Shown: positions 26,836 through 34,806 of the stretch, one piece after another
Position numbering within the stretch: position 1 is the first letter of the stretch
How the letters are laid out: every line of letters begins with the position of its first letter
Assembly: GCF_035634895.1 (NCBI RefSeq)
Contig: NZ_DASQCC010000282.1
Span: forward strand, 1-64,000
Source of the DNA: Actinophytocola sp035634895
GTDB taxonomy: Bacteria > Actinomycetota > Actinomycetes > Mycobacteriales > Pseudonocardiaceae
Length of the DNA: 64,000 bases
Direction: 5' to 3'
Made by a program: the position numbers and the translations under genes
Notes under the pieces: generated by a model
Databases searched by the model: none
Told to the model about the DNA's origin: nothing
What the model saw: only the letters and a program-made list of their open reading frames with translations

Positions 26836-27812
26836 GAGGCGTTCTCCTCAGGTCGGATGTGGACGTAGTGGCTCGGCCGCCCGTGCCGCCAGACGAGGGA
26901 CGCGTTCGCGCTCTCGGCCTGGCTGCGCTTCATGAGCGTGACGCTCTGCCCGTCGTCGACGATCACGCCGTGCCACGGGGTGAGCCAGTTGTCCCTGGTG
27001 CGGATCAGGTGGAAGCCGATCTTGCCGGCGTGTGCGTGCTGCGGGTGGATCGAGAGACGCAGCGAGTCCGGGAACAGGTCGCCGACGAGGTCGCCCCAGG
27101 CGCGGCTGCGCTGGATCATCTGGTAGGCGAGCTCCTTGCACGCCTTGCTGACCTGCGACCGGCTCGTGCCCTGGGTCAGCGGCACGTGGTCCTCGACCAT
27201 GAACCGGTGCATGCCGTTGAACATCGCGCGGGCCTGGAGGTCGTTGCGCACCTCCTGGCGGAGCTCCTCGAGCGGAATGCCGTAGCGCTCGACGAGCACG
27301 GCACGCATGTCGTCGTAGGAGTCGAGGCCGAACGCGTCGTCGAGGGAGTACAGGCCGATGGACTCGGTGCCGAGCGTGTCGATGATGCGTTGCAGCTCGG
27401 CGCGGTAGGCGGTGACGTCATCGTCCGGGATGCCGAGGAGGTCGGCGAAGACATGGCCGTCCGAGCAGATCAGGATGCGCGCGCCCGGTGCGTGGACGTG
27501 GCTGACCAGCTCACAGAACGTCTGCAGGAACTCGACGGAGATCCGCTCGCCGAGGTCGGGGAGCGCGCCGATCACCTTGCCCGGGTTGCGTGACTTCGCC
27601 GGGAACGCCGGAAGCAGGAAGTGCACGGGTTGCCCGCGCTCGAGGTAGCGTCGAACCCGGTCGTGGTGGACGGCGTAGCAGGTCTCGCACGGCTGTTCGC
27701 CACACGGGTCGTCGGGGTCGGCAAGCCGGCGGAACCGGAACGTCAGCTCGATGATCTGTCTGGCCAGTTCGTCCACGGGGCGACCGACTGGCTCTTCTGC
27801 GGCAAGGCTCAT
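26832..27812 (-). CDS. Amino-acid isonitrile synthase (PvcA/IsnA, DIT1_PvcA family)
   Basis: 326 residues from ATG 27812 (an alternative ATG at 27851 adds 13 residues; neither has a strong ribosome site). Family landmarks: LLPAFPAKSRNPGKVIGALPDLGE, ICSDGHVFADLLGIPDDDVTAYRAEL, HRFMVEDH, RSRAWGDLVGDLFPDSLRLSIHPQ and the final WLTPWHGVIV. Known members turn the amino group of L-Tyr or L-Trp into an isonitrile using ribulose-5-phosphate. Together with the overlapping oxygenase this gives the core of an isonitrile natural-product pathway. No methyltransferase or glycosyltransferase tailoring gene is adjacent. Confidence 0.9.
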   Translation of the reverse strand: MSLAAEEPVGRPVDELARQIIELTFRFRRLADPDDPCGEQPCETCYAVHHDRVRRYLERGQPVHFLLPAFPAKSRNPGKVIGALPDLGERISVEFLQTFCELVSHVHAPGARILICSDGHVFADLLGIPDDDVTAYRAELQRIIDTLGTESIGLYSLDDAFGLDSYDDMRAVLVERYGIPLEELRQEVRNDLQARAMFNGMHRFMVEDHVPLTQGTSRSQVSKACKELAYQMIQRSRAWGDLVGDLFPDSLRLSIHPQHAHAGKIGFHLIRTRDNWLTPWHGVIVDDGQSVTLMKRSQAESANASLVWRHGRPSHYVHIRPEENAS

Positions 27813-27943
27813 GTTCGGTCCGATCGCACATTGGTTTCGTGTTCTGGTCATGTTCGTGCCATGAAAAACGGTAACCAGCGATCATTGAAATTCACATGCA
27901 ACGAGATTTAGTTTCGCGCACCCCGGGGTCGAGTGGATCTCAC

Positions 27944-29335
27944 TCAGCCCACCTCGTCGAGCGCCTTGGTCAGCGCCGCACCGAGTCTGTCCACATCGGA
28001 CGGCGTGGTGCGCCAGTTGCTGAACGCCACCCGGAAGCCGGGGGTGCCGTCGTACACGGTCGGCGTGACCAGGGCCTCGCCGCTCCTCGCGATCGCGTCG
28101 ACGAGGGCCTGGACCCGTTCCCGCGTCGGGTCCTCCGCGAAGGTGCAGCAGACGATGTTGAGCCGGACCGGCGCCAGCAGCCGCAGCCGTGGTTCGCCGG
28201 TCAGCCATTCGCCGAGCCGGGCGGCGAGCGCGATGGTGCGTTCGACGATCTCCTGGTGGCCGGCCCGGCCGTACGCGACGAGCGAGAACCACGCGGGGAG
28301 CGCACGCAGCCGCCGGGAGCTCTCCGGTGTCAGGTGGACGAAGTCGGGCTCGCCGGCCGGCGGCGGCAGGTAGGCCCCGAGGTTCCGGAAGATCCGGACC
28401 TGGAGGTCCCGGCGGCGGGTGAACTGCACGGCCGCGTCGTAGGGAACGTTCAGCCACTTGTGGAGGTCCACGCACACCGAGTCGGCCTCGGCGATGCCGT
28501 CGACCAGTCCACTGTGCCGGGGCGAGAGCGCCGCGAAGGCACCGAAGGCGCCGTCGACGTGCAGCCAGAGGTTGAAACGTTCCTTCAGGGCCGCGATCGC
28601 CCGCAGGTCGTCGAAGTCGACGGAGTTCACCGTGCCGGCGTTGGCGACCACGATGGCGGGCCGGCCGTCGAGCGCGGCAGCGAGCTGCTCGACGTCCACC
28701 GCCTCCCGGCCCGGCAGCGTGGACACGAGCCGGACCTGCCTGCGCCCGATGCCCAACATGGACAGTGCTTTGTAGACACTGGAGTGCGGCGCGGCCGAGA
28801 AGACCGGAACCGGGCCCAGCGCGTGGACCCCGTCGTCGTTCACGGAGACGCCGAGCTGCTCGCCGAGCCATTCCCTCGCGACCGCGAGCCCGACGAAGTT
28901 CGACATCGTGGCGCCGGTGACGAACGCGCCGTGCAGGTCGGGGCCGATGCCGAGCAGTTCGGCCAGCCAGCCGACGGTCTCGCGTTCGAGGTCCACCGCC
29001 GCGGTGTCCCGGGCGACGACGTTCTGGTCGTACGCGCTGGTCAGCCAGTCCCCCACCACCGAGGCCGGCGTGGCACCGCCGGTCACGAACCCGAAGTACC
29101 GCGGTCCGGCACTGCCGGAGAACCACGGGGCCCAGTGCTCCTCGAACCGTCTGAGCGCCTCGGCCGCGCCGACCCCGTCCACCGGCATCGGCGCCGGGGC
29201 GTCCCCGGGCCGCCCCACGGTGACCGGTCGCGTGTCGAGGCTGGTCAGCGCCCGTTCGGCGGCGTCGCGGGCGGCCGTGAGTAGGTCGGGCAGGGCGGCC
29301 AGGTCGTCTTGGAACTTCGGGTGCATGGCCCCCAT
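27944..29335 (-). CDS. PLP-dependent decarboxylase (group II, aromatic amino-acid type)
   Basis: 463 residues from ATG 29335; an upstream GTG at 29356 and an ATG at 29326 are alternatives. Fold-type I group II decarboxylase: FGFVTGGATPASVVGDWL, then FVTGATMSNFVGLA, WLHVDGAFG, and the PLP lysine Lys293 in DSVCVDLHKWLNVPYD. Relatives act on L-DOPA, Tyr, Trp or Glu. It lies just upstream of the isonitrile synthase and is separated from it by a 131-nt AT-rich gap. It may decarboxylate the isonitrile-bearing product or a precursor; this is not established from the sequence. Confidence 0.85.
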   Translation of the reverse strand: MGAMHPKFQDDLAALPDLLTAARDAAERALTSLDTRPVTVGRPGDAPAPMPVDGVGAAEALRRFEEHWAPWFSGSAGPRYFGFVTGGATPASVVGDWLTSAYDQNVVARDTAAVDLERETVGWLAELLGIGPDLHGAFVTGATMSNFVGLAVAREWLGEQLGVSVNDDGVHALGPVPVFSAAPHSSVYKALSMLGIGRRQVRLVSTLPGREAVDVEQLAAALDGRPAIVVANAGTVNSVDFDDLRAIAALKERFNLWLHVDGAFGAFAALSPRHSGLVDGIAEADSVCVDLHKWLNVPYDAAVQFTRRRDLQVRIFRNLGAYLPPPAGEPDFVHLTPESSRRLRALPAWFSLVAYGRAGHQEIVERTIALAARLGEWLTGEPRLRLLAPVRLNIVCCTFAEDPTRERVQALVDAIARSGEALVTPTVYDGTPGFRVAFSNWRTTPSDVDRLGAALTKALDEVG

Positions 29336-29368
29336 GATCCCCCCGTGATGGTCCACGGCCCGGGACGC

Positions 29369-31906
29369 TCAGCCGCTGCCGAAGCACACCAACGGGGTCA
29401 GCGGTTCCGTCAGCGCGGCGTCGGCCAGTGCGCGGGCCGGGGCGACGCCTCGGGACAGGCCGCGGTGGTAGGCCGTCATCACGCCCACCACTCTGTGGTC
29501 GTCCATCCGGGCCACGCTCGACACGACCGTTCGGGTTCCGCCGTAGAGCAGGGCCGCCGTGAAGCCGAGGATCTCGTCGCCCGCTCGTACGACCGCTCGG
29601 CCGACATCGCAGGACGCCAGGATCACGTGTTCCGGCGCCGCGTCCAGCTGGTGGATGTCGTAGGCCATCAACGGCCCGTCGGCCAGGTCGAGGCGGGAGA
29701 ACAACACGCTGTCCTGCTCGTGGTGCCCATGCGTCGCGAAGTGCGCCACACCGCAGCCGTCCAGCGCCTTCATCGTCGAGTCGACCGTCGCGTTCTCCCC
29801 TACCAGCGCCTCCCCCTCGGGGTAGATCGCCGCCAGTTGCTCCACCTCGTCCTCCGCGAAGTCCAGGTTCGGGCCCGCCACCAGCAGCGTGCCCGTCACC
29901 GGTGCACGCGCCGGTTTCCGGCCGGACAACCACACCGTCGCCGACGGGGACACCGTCACCGGTCGCCCACGCAGGTCCTCCAGCAGCGACCACGGCACGC
30001 CCGACAACGGACCCGTCGGCACCACCACCAGGTCCTCGTCCCCCAGATACCGGCGCAACGGCGTGATCAGATGCTCGTTCAACATCGACAGCTGATGCTT
30101 CGCCGAGTTGCGCACCGCCGCGTCCAGCGGACCCGGTAACGCCCGGCCCGCCAGCACATCCAGGTCACTGCGCAACCGCGCCGCCGTCTCGGTCACCGCC
30201 GGTAGGTCGCCGAGTGCCACGATCCGGGTCGCGTGCCGGCCGACCAGGAACGCGTGAATCCGGGGACCCACGGTGAAGAAGCTGGCCAGCGTCGCCCCCG
30301 CGACCCCCAGCTCGGCGCGGACCTCCGCCAGCGACGCCTCCGCGTGGTGCTCGCCGGTTCCGCTCGCCTGCCAGCTCTGCGCCCGGATCTGCCGTTCCAG
30401 CTCCGCCATCCGCCGCGCCGCCGCCGGGTCGCGCCTGCCCTCCAGCTCGCTCGCGCGCACCACCTGCGACCGCTGCCGCAGCTCGGCCATCGCGTCCACG
30501 GTCACCGGGTCGTCCAGCGGATGTACCGCCCTGGACCGGAACGCCTGCGCACGCGAGTGCTCCAGCCACCGGAACACCGTGGCAGGCCTGCCCTCCGCGA
30601 GCGCCGCGTCGAGGCCGGCCCTGGCCAGGTCGGCGCCGAGCGTCGCCACGCCGGTCTGCAGGTCGATGCTGCCGAAGTGACCGCGGTGCGCCGCGAGCCG
30701 CGCCAGGCCGGCGCGTGCGTGCCGGAAGGTCGCGGTGTGGTCGCCGCGCGCCTCCGCGATCCGCGCCCGGACCAGGTGTCGCGCCAGCCTGGTGTCCCAC
30801 GTCGACCGGCGGCCCGGCTGCCGGCGGACGTGGGCCGCCGCCTGGTCGACCTCACCGCGCCGCAGGTGAGCGTGGGCGGCCAACAGCTCCGCGGCCTCCG
30901 CGTCGTTGTCCAGGCCCAGCTCACGCAGCCGCTCGGCCAGCCCCGCCGCGGTCGCGGCGACCGTGGCCGCACGCCCGTTCGCGGCGAACTCCGCCCGCAG
31001 CCGCGTCAGCCCGGCGACCGCCGCCCAGGCCTCGTTGCGACGGCGGCGGAACCGGCGTTCCGCCTGGCCGGCCCACCGCCGCGCCGACGCGTGGTCGCCC
31101 ACCGCGACCGCGACCTGAGCGCGGGTCAGCTCGGCCTCGGCCTGTTCCTGGTTCATGCCGAGCCCGGCGAACCGGGGCAGCGCGGCGTCGAGCACGCCGG
31201 CGGCGTCCGCGCCGAGGCCGGCCGCCAGCAGCGCCCGCGCCTTCTCCACGGCCAGCACCACGAGCATGCCGTCCGCGTTCTCGGCGTACCCGCGTTCGGC
31301 CTGTTCGAAGGCACGCAGCGCGCCCGGGATGTCGCCGGCCAGCAGCAGGCAGGAACCCCGGCCGTGGAAGGACTTCGCGACCTGGACGGTCATGCCCAGC
31401 TCTCGGCTGATCTCCTCGCTGCGTGCCAGGTCGGCGAGCGCCGGGCGCACCTGACCGGCGATCTGGTGGATGTAGGCGCGGTTGAGCAGCGTCCGGGCCA
31501 GCGCCACCCGCTCCCCCGCCCGCTCCAGCTGCGGCACGGCGGCGTCGAAGCTGCGGACGGCCTCGTCGACGCGGCCGGTCATGGTCAGCAGCAGGCCGCG
31601 CTGGAGCAGCAGGACGCCGCGGTTGTCCTCGGTGATGAGGGTGTCCATGCGGTCCAGCAGCGCGAAGCCGTCGTCGCTGTGGCCACGCGCGACCTCGGCG
31701 GCCGCGAGCGTGCCCAGCAGGCGGAACGTCAGCTCCCGGTGCGTCACCCAGGCGCCGGTGGTGTCCGGCCAGCCGAGCAGGCGCAGTCCGGCGCGCAACG
31801 ACCTGGCGCCCAGCAACGGGCGCCCCCGGTTGAGCGCCTCGAGGCCGCGTCCGTGCAGCACGCGTGCGCGTGCTTCAACGGCCTTGTCGGCCACACCACC
31901 GGGCAT
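29369..31906 (-). CDS. TPR-CHAT caspase-like protease
   Basis: 845 residues. Residues about 20-440 are helical tetratricopeptide-type repeats (for example LLNRAYIHQIAGQVRPALADLARSEEISRELG; ALRAFEQAERGYAE). The C-terminal CHAT domain (about 560-845) has its catalytic dyad His726 (HFATHGHHE) and Cys766 (LASCDVGR), and the end (VVSSVARMDDHRVVGVMTAYHRGLSRGVAPARAL) fits the family. CHAT proteins are proteases in several bacterial defence systems. It follows a small protein and a subtilisin and precedes the decarboxylase by about 33 nt. Confidence 0.92.
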   Translation of the reverse strand: MPGGVADKAVEARARVLHGRGLEALNRGRPLLGARSLRAGLRLLGWPDTTGAWVTHRELTFRLLGTLAAAEVARGHSDDGFALLDRMDTLITEDNRGVLLLQRGLLLTMTGRVDEAVRSFDAAVPQLERAGERVALARTLLNRAYIHQIAGQVRPALADLARSEEISRELGMTVQVAKSFHGRGSCLLLAGDIPGALRAFEQAERGYAENADGMLVVLAVEKARALLAAGLGADAAGVLDAALPRFAGLGMNQEQAEAELTRAQVAVAVGDHASARRWAGQAERRFRRRRNEAWAAVAGLTRLRAEFAANGRAATVAATAAGLAERLRELGLDNDAEAAELLAAHAHLRRGEVDQAAAHVRRQPGRRSTWDTRLARHLVRARIAEARGDHTATFRHARAGLARLAAHRGHFGSIDLQTGVATLGADLARAGLDAALAEGRPATVFRWLEHSRAQAFRSRAVHPLDDPVTVDAMAELRQRSQVVRASELEGRRDPAAARRMAELERQIRAQSWQASGTGEHHAEASLAEVRAELGVAGATLASFFTVGPRIHAFLVGRHATRIVALGDLPAVTETAARLRSDLDVLAGRALPGPLDAAVRNSAKHQLSMLNEHLITPLRRYLGDEDLVVVPTGPLSGVPWSLLEDLRGRPVTVSPSATVWLSGRKPARAPVTGTLLVAGPNLDFAEDEVEQLAAIYPEGEALVGENATVDSTMKALDGCGVAHFATHGHHEQDSVLFSRLDLADGPLMAYDIHQLDAAPEHVILASCDVGRAVVRAGDEILGFTAALLYGGTRTVVSSVARMDDHRVVGVMTAYHRGLSRGVAPARALADAALTEPLTPLVCFGSG

Positions 31907-31947
31907 CTGGTCAGTATCGGGTCAGGTCTAGCAGCCTGAACAGGGAT

Positions 31948-32397
31948 TTATGGCCCTGATCCCCCCAACTCTATCGTCGGCGTGATGATGCGACAGGCCC
32001 GCCCGGCGTCATGCACGATCAGCCGGACGGCGCCGGTCGGTACCGCGGCGAGCGAGAACCGGCCGGCGCCGTCGGAGTCGGTCGACATCGGTCCGGCCGG
32101 ACAGCGCAGCTCGATGCGCAGCGCGGCGCCGGGCGTGAGCCACCCGTCGATCCTCGTCGTCCCGTCGGTGGCCCGCTCCAGCATGACCATGATCGTCAGG
32201 CTGTCGCTCTGGAACGTGACGAGCCGGATGAACTCGTCGGAGCGGGCGGCGACCGGCGCCGTCATCTCGACGAGCCGGGACACCTCGACGTCGATTCCGT
32301 CGCCGTCCGGGTCCGGTTCGAGGCCGAGCTGGACCCGGTCGACGAGGCCGGAGGGCATCGGATCGGCCACGTCCCACAGCGCTCGCAGGGCGGCCAT
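31948..32397 (-). CDS. Small protein of the CHAT/subtilisin module
   Basis: 149 residues from the ATG at 32397, which has AGGAG ten nt ahead; a longer frame runs into the preceding gene. It has an N-terminal helix (MAALRALWDVADPMPSGLVDRVQLGLE) and then beta-rich sequence (RLVTFQSDSLTIMVMLERAT; RIELRCPAG; GRFSLAAVPTGAVRLIVHDAG), like a carboxypeptidase-regulatory or Ig-like domain. It sits between the subtilisin and the TPR-CHAT protein, so it is likely an adaptor or substrate. No function is known to me. Confidence 0.7.
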   Translation of the reverse strand: MAALRALWDVADPMPSGLVDRVQLGLEPDPDGDGIDVEVSRLVEMTAPVAARSDEFIRLVTFQSDSLTIMVMLERATDGTTRIDGWLTPGAALRIELRCPAGPMSTDSDGAGRFSLAAVPTGAVRLIVHDAGRACRIITPTIELGGSGP

Positions 32398-32440
32398 GAA
32401 CGTGTTCTCCTGTTCGGTCAGTTGTGGTCGTCCGTTCCAC

Positions 32441-34051
32441 TCAGGGCGTCGTGCACGCCTCGACGGCACGACGCGCGCGTTCCCGCATTGCTTCCTGGCT
32501 GACCAGCCCCATGCGGAGCTGGGGGTCGGCGTCCGCCTGCTCGATGAGCTTGTTCGCGAGCGAGGCGGCGGCGTGCGGCCCGGCGAACGAGGTGCCGTGC
32601 CACATCGCGAAACCGCTGGTGAAGTCGTCCGGATCCATCGACTCGCGGTCGAGCTCGCGGATCACGTTGGTGGGCCCCATGCTCCCGCGCAGCTTCGGGA
32701 ACGTGCTCACGACGCTCGCGCCGGACGCCCATGCGTGCACCCACGGCGCCTGGTTGCTGAAGAACGCCTTGGTGCCGTTGGGGTTGAGCGCGCCGACGGA
32801 CAGCACCGGCTGCCCGCCCCCGTCCGAGGGGACGGTCGCGAGCGCGGCCGGGTAGAACTGCCGGGTGGTGGCGTCGTTGCCGGCGGCGGCCACGACCAGC
32901 ACGCCGAGGTCGGTCAGCCGGTTGAGCAGCGCGGTGAACTCGGCCGTCTCGGCCTCGTCCTCGAGCGTCTCGATGTAGTACCCGATCGAGATGGACAGGA
33001 TGTCGATCATGTCGGCGGGGTTGCCGCCGTCGGCCTGCGCGTCCTCGACCTGGTGCACGAGCCGCTCCAGCGCGGCGATCAGGTCGCTCTCGTAGGCGAC
33101 GCCGTCCCCGGCCATCACCCGCGCGACGGCGAGCTCGGCGTCCGGCGCGACCTGGCGGAAGATCCCGGCGATGAACGTGCCGTGCCCGGCGTGCCGGTTG
33201 AACTCGCCGGTCAGCGGGTTGTCCGGGACGATCTCCTCCCAGTAGTCCTCGATCACGCGCGCACCGGTGCCCGCCGCACGGCTGCTGGCCGTGATGGCGT
33301 CCTGGACCTCCTTGAGCACCCGGAGGTAGCCGCCGGTCGGGACCTCGCGGTCGGTGGTGCCGAACCACTCGTGCTCGGCGATGCCGGTGTCCAGCACCGC
33401 GATCACGGGCCGGCGGTCGAAGCCACTGCCGGAGACGAGCGCCCGCGGGTTCGGGGGGCGCATGGACAGGCTGACCGGCACCGGGCCGCCCCGCGCGGAC
33501 CGCAGGTAGCCGTTGATGCCGAAGAGGCCGTGGGAGTCCCACGGCACCGGGCCCAGGCTGTGCGAGTCCCAGGGGGTCGGGTTCAGTGCGTGCGAGTCCC
33601 ACGGGACCGGGTCGAGGCCGATGAACATGAGGTGCTCGAGCGTCACCGGGTCCGGCTTGTTGACGGCGGACGCGAGCCGGCCCTCGGGTGCGTCGGCGGC
33701 GGTCCTGCGCAGGTGCCAGAGCGCGTACCAGGCGTCGACGGTCGCGGGCTTGTCCGCGTCGAGGCGTTCGAGCCGGACCACCGGCGGACGGCTGGCGTCG
33801 GCCCGCGGCTCGGCGAGCTTCAGGTTGACGTCCGCGAGGGTCTGTTCGAGAGCGCTCCGGTCCACCGACTGGGGGACACGCAGGACGTCGGTCCGGTACG
33901 CCGTCGCGGGCGGCGGACCGGTGACGGAGTAGAGCGGGTCGGACGGCCTCAGCACCCGCGCACCGTGCCTGGCCAGCAGTTTCGTCGGAACGTCAGGCAG
34001 TTGGTTACCGAGCCCGTCGTCGCTGGAGTCGCGACGAATGTAGAAATGCAT
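32441..34051 (-). CDS. S8 subtilisin-like serine protease with PWDSH repeats
   Basis: 536 residues. The catalytic triad is intact: Asp221 (VIAVLDTG), His290 (GHGTFIAG) and Ser488 (HGTSFAGPHAAA). There is no signal peptide and no clear inhibitor pro-domain, so the protease is probably cytoplasmic. Residues about 140-185 carry three tandem copies of a 12-residue unit, PVPWDSHALNPT, PWDSHSLG and PVPWDSHGL, which may be a recognition or cleavage element. GGGAGG lies 5 nt before the ATG at 34051. It heads the operon with the small protein and the TPR-CHAT protease. Confidence 0.92.
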   Translation of the reverse strand: MHFYIRRDSSDDGLGNQLPDVPTKLLARHGARVLRPSDPLYSVTGPPPATAYRTDVLRVPQSVDRSALEQTLADVNLKLAEPRADASRPPVVRLERLDADKPATVDAWYALWHLRRTAADAPEGRLASAVNKPDPVTLEHLMFIGLDPVPWDSHALNPTPWDSHSLGPVPWDSHGLFGINGYLRSARGGPVPVSLSMRPPNPRALVSGSGFDRRPVIAVLDTGIAEHEWFGTTDREVPTGGYLRVLKEVQDAITASSRAAGTGARVIEDYWEEIVPDNPLTGEFNRHAGHGTFIAGIFRQVAPDAELAVARVMAGDGVAYESDLIAALERLVHQVEDAQADGGNPADMIDILSISIGYYIETLEDEAETAEFTALLNRLTDLGVLVVAAAGNDATTRQFYPAALATVPSDGGGQPVLSVGALNPNGTKAFFSNQAPWVHAWASGASVVSTFPKLRGSMGPTNVIRELDRESMDPDDFTSGFAMWHGTSFAGPHAAASLANKLIEQADADPQLRMGLVSQEAMRERARRAVEACTTP

Positions 34052-34156
34052 GAGACCTCCCCGCCTCTGGGCTTCTGCCCACTCCAGTGCGGTCGGACGC
34101 CCGGGAAATACACAATGGAGGTAACGAGTTGATAACGCCTGTCCTTTTCGAACATA

Positions 34157-34188
34157 CGAATGGGCCCGGGCGAACCCGGGCCCATTCG
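34157..34188. terminator. GC-rich terminator hairpin downstream of the DoxX gene
   Basis: Perfect 14-bp stem CGAATGGGCCCGGG / CCCGGGCCCATTCG with a 4-nt CGAA loop. It begins 15 nt after the DoxX stop (reading the minus strand) and precedes the subtilisin start, separating the two transcription units. One of the strongest hairpins in the window. Confidence 0.8.
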
Positions 34189-34202
34189 GCGGTTGGCGGT
34201 GG

Positions 34203-34658
34203 TCAGCGACGCTTGCGGAGGGCGTCCAGGGCGAACGCGCCAGACCCCAGGATGCCGATCAGCAGGAAGATCCAGCTGTACAGCGCGGCGGGCTCACCAC
34301 CGTTGGGGATGGGGAACACGGCCAGGGGCTGGTGGACGGTGAAGTAGGCGTAGGCCATGGCGCCGGAGCACAGCAGCGCGGCGGGGCGGGTGAACAGACC
34401 GATCCCGACGAGCGCGCCGGCGACGACGTGGATCAGCGAGGCCCAGCCACCGGGCCAGCTGAGCGGGTCGATGGTGCCGCCATGACCGTCCACGCCACCG
34501 AAGGCGCCGAACAGGCCGACGAAACCGTGGAGGACGAAGAGGAACGACACGACCACCCGGGTGACGCCGAGCGCGGCGGCGGGGAGCTTCGCGGTGGCCG
34601 GGTTCGTCGTCTCGGGGGCGGCGGCGGTGGTCGAGGTGGTGTGCAGGGTCGCGGTCAT
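34203..34658 (-). CDS. DoxX-like membrane protein
   Basis: 151 residues with four helices of the DoxX type (LGVTRVVVSFLFVLHGFVGLFGAFGG; ASLIHVVAGALVGIGLFTRPAALLCSGAMAYAYFTVHQP; LYSWIFLLIGILGSGAFALDAL), preceded by a Thr/Ala-rich N-terminus. The conserved LHG and FTRPA elements are present. Members are quinone-linked or redox-related membrane proteins of uncertain role. Ended by a strong hairpin. Confidence 0.85.
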   Translation of the reverse strand: MTATLHTTSTTAAAPETTNPATAKLPAAALGVTRVVVSFLFVLHGFVGLFGAFGGVDGHGGTIDPLSWPGGWASLIHVVAGALVGIGLFTRPAALLCSGAMAYAYFTVHQPLAVFPIPNGGEPAALYSWIFLLIGILGSGAFALDALRKRR

Positions 34659-34806
34659 GTCGGTCCGGTCCTTCCGAAGTGGTGTCGTCGAGCGCCTTCA
34701 CCACGACGTCGAGCGGGACCGGACCGGATCGACGATCCGCTCGAAGATTCTTTCCCGGGGTCGCTCCCGGCCCCGGGTGACCCCGCCGCGTCGACGGACT
34801 GGCGGG

